A DNA stretch of 64,000 bases from Niveispirillum sp. SYP-B3756 (GTDB lineage: Bacteria > Pseudomonadota > Alphaproteobacteria > Azospirillales > Azospirillaceae), in NCBI RefSeq assembly GCF_009495745.1, contig NZ_WIDQ01000015.1, positions 1-64,000 of the forward strand. The letters run 5' to 3'. Every line of letters begins with the position of its first letter. Within the stretch, counting starts at the first letter, position 1. This document shows positions 61,287 to 64,000 of the stretch, one piece after another. The notes below the pieces were generated by a model that had not been told where the DNA came from, made no database searches, and saw only the letters and a program-made list of their open reading frames with translations. The translations under genes were made by a program, and so were the position numbers.

Positions 61287-61979
61287 ATGAAGAAGATCGT
61301 TGCGATCACCCTTGGGTTGGCAAGCATGGCTTGGTCGGGGGCGGCCCTGGCCGGGGCGGTGACGCTTTATGCCGAACCGGACTTCCGTGGGGATCGCATC
61401 ACCATCCGCGATGATGTCGATTCGCTGGCCAAGATTCCGCCCTGGAATGACCGGGCCCGCTCCGTCATCGTGCATTCGGGTGTCTGGGAGATCTGCAAGG
61501 ACAAGCGCTACGATCATTGCCAGACCTTCGCCGGCGGCGCCCGTATCGCCAATACGGCGGAGGTGAAGAATCTGCGCGGTGGCATCAGCTCCCTGCGGGA
61601 GGTGCAGGATAACTGGCGCGACGGGCGCGACCGCGATTGGGATGACCGGCGCTGGGATAACCGGCGGTGGGAGGATGATCGCCGGCCGGGCTGGGGCCAG
61701 CGCGACCCGTGGGAGGATAATCGCCGGCCGGATCGGCGCGCCGATGACGATGGGATCATCTGGGATAATCGCGGCAACAAGGATCGGGGCGACCAGTGGG
61801 ATGCCAATCCCAACCCCAGCAACAGCTGCCAGCGGGAGGTGCAGAAAGCCTTCATCCAGCGCTATGGCTTGAGCGGCAGTTCGCGCTTCACCGGCAATGA
61901 GTATGAGGGCAACATCTGGTGGGAAGGCCAGCGCTGGAACTATCGCTGCAGCGGCGGCCAGATCAATATCTGGCAGTAA
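61287..61979 (+). CDS. Secreted beta/gamma-crystallin or I36-like protein with Arg/Asp/Trp-rich insert
   Basis: A 230-residue exported protein. Signal peptide (IVAITLGLASMAWSGAALA), then a domain of ~85 residues like half of a beta/gamma-crystallin or peptidase-inhibitor I36 unit (VTLYAEPDFRGDRITIRDDV, SVIVHSGVWEICKDKRYDHC), a low-complexity stretch of about 75 residues of Arg, Asp and Trp (DRRWDNRRWEDDRRPGW), and a C-terminal ~55-residue part with two Cys (SNSCQREVQKAF, NYRCSGGQ). ATG at 61287. Function unknown. Confidence 0.75.
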   Translation: MKKIVAITLGLASMAWSGAALAGAVTLYAEPDFRGDRITIRDDVDSLAKIPPWNDRARSVIVHSGVWEICKDKRYDHCQTFAGGARIANTAEVKNLRGGISSLREVQDNWRDGRDRDWDDRRWDNRRWEDDRRPGWGQRDPWEDNRRPDRRADDDGIIWDNRGNKDRGDQWDANPNPSNSCQREVQKAFIQRYGLSGSSRFTGNEYEGNIWWEGQRWNYRCSGGQINIWQ

Positions 61980-62262
61980 TTCCTCGATATCTGTCCAGAA
62001 AGTTATCTCGCCTTTCGAAGCCTTGCCCTTTCTCTACCGTCATTCCCGCCTTCGCGGGAATGACGGTTAAGATATTGGAAAATAATTAAGAGTTCCTGGC
62101 CCGACTCTCAGACGCCGGGCGGCGGCATCCGCCGCCTTGGCCTCCACGCGGCGTGTACTCTATGCCCCTTGGTATATCCCCATCCGCCCCACCGCCCCTT
62201 CATAGCCGCTTTGCTTTGCATCCCCGTGGCGGCGGGGCGGGGGGCGGCCTATATTTGCGCCC
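61980..62262. other. Gap before mnmA with a palindromic repeat
   Basis: 283 bp with no gene. It holds the REP-like palindrome at 62038-62065 and a GC-rich leader before mnmA. Confidence 0.5.
62038..62065. repeat. REP-like palindrome CGTCATTCCCGC / GCGGGAATGACG
   Basis: 12-bp arms (62038-62049, 62054-62065) with a 4-nt loop. This is a widespread type of intergenic palindrome in proteobacteria. Confidence 0.75.
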
Positions 62263-63411
62263 ATGAACAGCCTTGGTCTCGATAAGTCGCCCGCCGACAC
62301 CCGCGTCGTCGTCGCCATGTCTGGCGGCGTTGACAGTTCCGTTGCAGCCGCCATGTTGAAGCGGGAGGGCTATGATGTCGTCGGCATCACCCTGCAGCTT
62401 TATGATTACGGCATGACGGTGGGCAAGAAGGGGGCCTGCTGTGCGGGCCAAGATATCTATGATGCCCGCCGCGTGGCCGACCAGATCGAGATCCCGCATT
62501 ATGTGCTGGATTACGAAAGCCGGTTTCGCAATTCGGTGATGGATGATTTCGTCGATACCTATCTGAAGGGCGAAACCCCCATCCCCTGCGTGCGCTGCAA
62601 CCAGACGGTCAAGTTCAAGGATCTGCTGGATCAGGCGCGCGAGCTGGGGGCGGAATGCATGGCCACCGGCCATTATGCCCGCCGCCTCGTCGGTGCTGAT
62701 GGCAAGGCGCAGATGCTGCGCGGGGCCGATCACAGCCGCGATCAGTCCTATTTCCTGTTTGCCACCACCCAGGAACAGCTGGATTTCCTGCGCTTCCCCC
62801 TGGGCATGAAGCCGAAGACGGAAACCCGCGCCATCGCCGATGAGCTGGGCCTGGCCGTGGCGGACAAGCCGGACAGCCAGGATATCTGCTTCGTCCCCAC
62901 CGGCGGTTACGCCAAGGTGGTGGAGAAGCTGCGCCCCGGTGCCGTGCGGCCCGGGGAGATTGTGCATGTCGATGGCACTTTGATGGGCCGGCATGACGGG
63001 GTGATCAATTATACGGTCGGCCAACGCCGGGGTCTGGGTATCGGTGGCCGTAAGGGGGAGGGCGGGGACGAGGCTGATCCGCTCTACGTCGTGCGTGTCG
63101 ACCCCGTGGCCAATCAGGTGATTGTCGGTCCCCGCGCGGCACTCGCCCGCGATCGGGTGCAGGTGCGGGAGGTCAACTGGCTGGGTAACCCGGCCGCCGG
63201 TGTGCCGATGCCGGTGATGGTGAAGCTGCGCTCCGCCCAGAACCCGGCGCCGGCCGTGCTGCTGCTGCATGGCGACGGCAATGCCACTTTGGATCTGGAG
63301 GAGGCGCAGCATGGCATCTCCCCCGGTCAGGCAGCCGTTTTCTATGATGGGGAACGGATGCTGGGCGGTGGCTGGATCAGCGGAACGGCCCAGCGGCGCG
63401 CTGCCGCCTGA
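62263..63411 (+). CDS. mnmA: tRNA-specific 2-thiouridylase
   Basis: Adds sulfur to U34 of tRNA-Lys, -Glu and -Gln. The 382-residue protein has the PP-loop [18 protein letters not shown] near residue 16, ITLQLYD, the catalytic Cys in [11 protein letters not shown] near 110, CMATGHYAR, the second Cys in [13 protein letters not shown] near 208, and [14 protein letters not shown]. Both catalytic Cys are kept. The ATG at 62263 fits the family. Its last 35 bases overlap a convergent gene. Confidence 0.96.
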   Translation: MNSLGLDKSPADTRVVVAMSGGVDSSVAAAMLKREGYDVVGITLQLYDYGMTVGKKGACCAGQDIYDARRVADQIEIPHYVLDYESRFRNSVMDDFVDTYLKGETPIPCVRCNQTVKFKDLLDQARELGAECMATGHYARRLVGADGKAQMLRGADHSRDQSYFLFATTQEQLDFLRFPLGMKPKTETRAIADELGLAVADKPDSQDICFVPTGGYAKVVEKLRPGAVRPGEIVHVDGTLMGRHDGVINYTVGQRRGLGIGGRKGEGGDEADPLYVVRVDPVANQVIVGPRAALARDRVQVREVNWLGNPAAGVPMPVMVKLRSAQNPAPAVLLLHGDGNATLDLEEAQHGISPGQAAVFYDGERMLGGGWISGTAQRRAAA

Positions 63412-63685
63412 TCCAGATCAGGCGGATGATGATCCAGGGCGTGACCAGAATCGCCACCTGGGTCAGATAGCTGACCAGATTGAACAAGGGCTGCTGCGTT
63501 GCCCCCCTGATATAGCCCCACCAGAATTGGGTGACGGGGGTACGAAGGGGGGCGACCAGCCCGTCCCAGACGCTGCGCACGCCATCTGGCAGAAAATCGA
63601 AGGGCAGGCCGGGCACAATCACGAAGATAAAGGCCAGCAGAATGGCGGGGATCAGGTAAAGCGACGGGCGGCGGTTGCGGGCCAT
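63377..63685 (-). CDS. Small membrane protein of unknown function
   Basis: A 102-residue protein with two hydrophobic segments ([21 protein letters not shown] and [20 protein letters not shown]) on either side of an amphipathic loop. GGGAG lies upstream of the ATG at 63685. Its 3' end overlaps the mnmA 3' end on the other strand by 35 bases. Family not recognised. Confidence 0.65.
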   Translation of the reverse strand: MARNRRPSLYLIPAILLAFIFVIVPGLPFDFLPDGVRSVWDGLVAPLRTPVTQFWWGYIRGATQQPLFNLVSYLTQVAILVTPWIIIRLIWIRRQRAAGPFR

Positions 63686-63754
63686 GGGGACACTCCCTGG
63701 GGAAGGCTTTGGCGCCTCCGATGCCCGCCATGGTAGGGGCGATGATCCGCCAGT

Positions 63755-64000
63755 TCAATCGTGACAGGGCAGGCCCAGCGTCAGTTCAGACACCAGGGCC
63801 GGGTAATGCACCGCCCGGTTCTTGCCGCGTTTCTTGGCTTCATAAAGTGCTGCATCGGCATGTTTCAGCAGCGTTTCGGCATCGTCCCCGTCCAGCGGCC
63901 AGACGGCGATGCCGATACTGCAGCCCACGTTCACCGTCACGCCTCCATCCTGGATGCTGACCGGCTGTGCCACGGCGGCCAACAGGCGGGCGGCCACCGC
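63755..64000 (-). CDS. Diguanylate cyclase (GGDEF) C-terminus, cut by window edge
   Basis: The last 81 codons of a GGDEF domain: VNVGCSIGIAVWPLDGDDAETLLKHADAALYEAKKRGKNRAVHY is the conserved C-terminal half. The catalytic GG(D/E)EF motif and any sensor part lie beyond the right edge. Such enzymes make cyclic di-GMP from GTP. Activity cannot be judged from this part. Confidence 0.88.
   Translation of the reverse strand, partial: AVAARLLAAVAQPVSIQDGGVTVNVGCSIGIAVWPLDGDDAETLLKHADAALYEAKKRGKNRAVHYPALVSELTLGLPCHD

Noticed and set aside
59486-61414. Long plus-strand frame opposite the family 5 binding protein
   Set aside because: Shadow frame; the minus strand carries a signal peptide and the family signature.

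Overview
The window is 64 kb of high-GC chromosome from an alphaproteobacterium. The evidence is the gene complement: short ProRS, CTC-type L25, an rnd-lptC-lptA-lptB block, an ArsR-methyltransferase regulator joined to metF, a cyanide-insensitive-type bd oxidase, mlaA-mlaC, an NDUFA9-like protein, and tandem small RNAs of the alphaproteobacterial alpha-r8/mmgR type. A TonB-dependent receptor module fits Rhodospirillales, perhaps the Azospirillaceae, but the genus cannot be fixed from the sequence. Nearly everything is core chromosome; no prophage, CRISPR array or plasmid backbone is visible. Clear accessory DNA is limited to an insertion-sequence remnant at the left edge, an AT-rich two-gene insert at 8.9-9.7 kb, and a chemoreceptor fragment at 49.4 kb.

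Layout. 0-5 kb: transposase tail, then pth-rplY and otsA on the minus strand, two small RNA genes flanking tag. 5-9 kb: NCS2 purine permease, a small secreted protein and adenine deaminase. 8.9-9.9 kb: DUF2188 gene plus an unnamed TIR-like gene, then a 38-residue ORF. 10-13.4 kb: proS, a STAS-like protein and hisS. 13.6-18.5 kb: LuxR-type regulator, serine hydrolase, TonB receptor. 18.5-25 kb: hldE, a GbsR/MarR-type regulator with a bd-oxidase operon, then cupin, GST and glyoxalase II. 25-30 kb: CPA2 antiporter, lptB-lptA-lptC and an RNase D. 30.1-30.9 kb: three tandem tRNA-Leu(CAG). 31-33.4 kb: NDUFA9-like, Bax inhibitor-1-like and a small membrane protein. 33.3-38.7 kb: a Sit/Tro-type metal ABC operon with a glycosyltransferase-like gene at its end. 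38.7-45.6 kb: HAD phosphatase, nucleoside hydrolase, two pentapeptide-repeat paralogues, dipeptide epimerase, membrane protein. 45.7-54 kb: VCBS-repeat protein, then nrdA and nrdB separated by a broken chemoreceptor and two EF-hand lipoproteins, then a coiled-coil lipoprotein. 54-64 kb: metF with its ArsR-methyltransferase, mlaA-mlaC, a methyltransferase-like gene, two solute-binding proteins, a secreted crystallin/I36-like protein, mnmA, and the tail of a GGDEF protein.

The most informative signals are regulatory DNA: perfect palindromes directly upstream of the GbsR-type, ArsR-methyltransferase and proS-side genes; NrdR-type boxes before both nrdA and nrdB with a perfect DnaA box before nrdA; an intrinsic terminator squeezed between otsA and the rplY start codon; an inverted repeat over the metal-transporter promoter; and duplicated small RNAs carrying a pyrimidine-rich anti-Shine-Dalgarno-like motif. 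The best candidate for an undescribed system is the AT-rich DUF2188/TIR-like gene pair.
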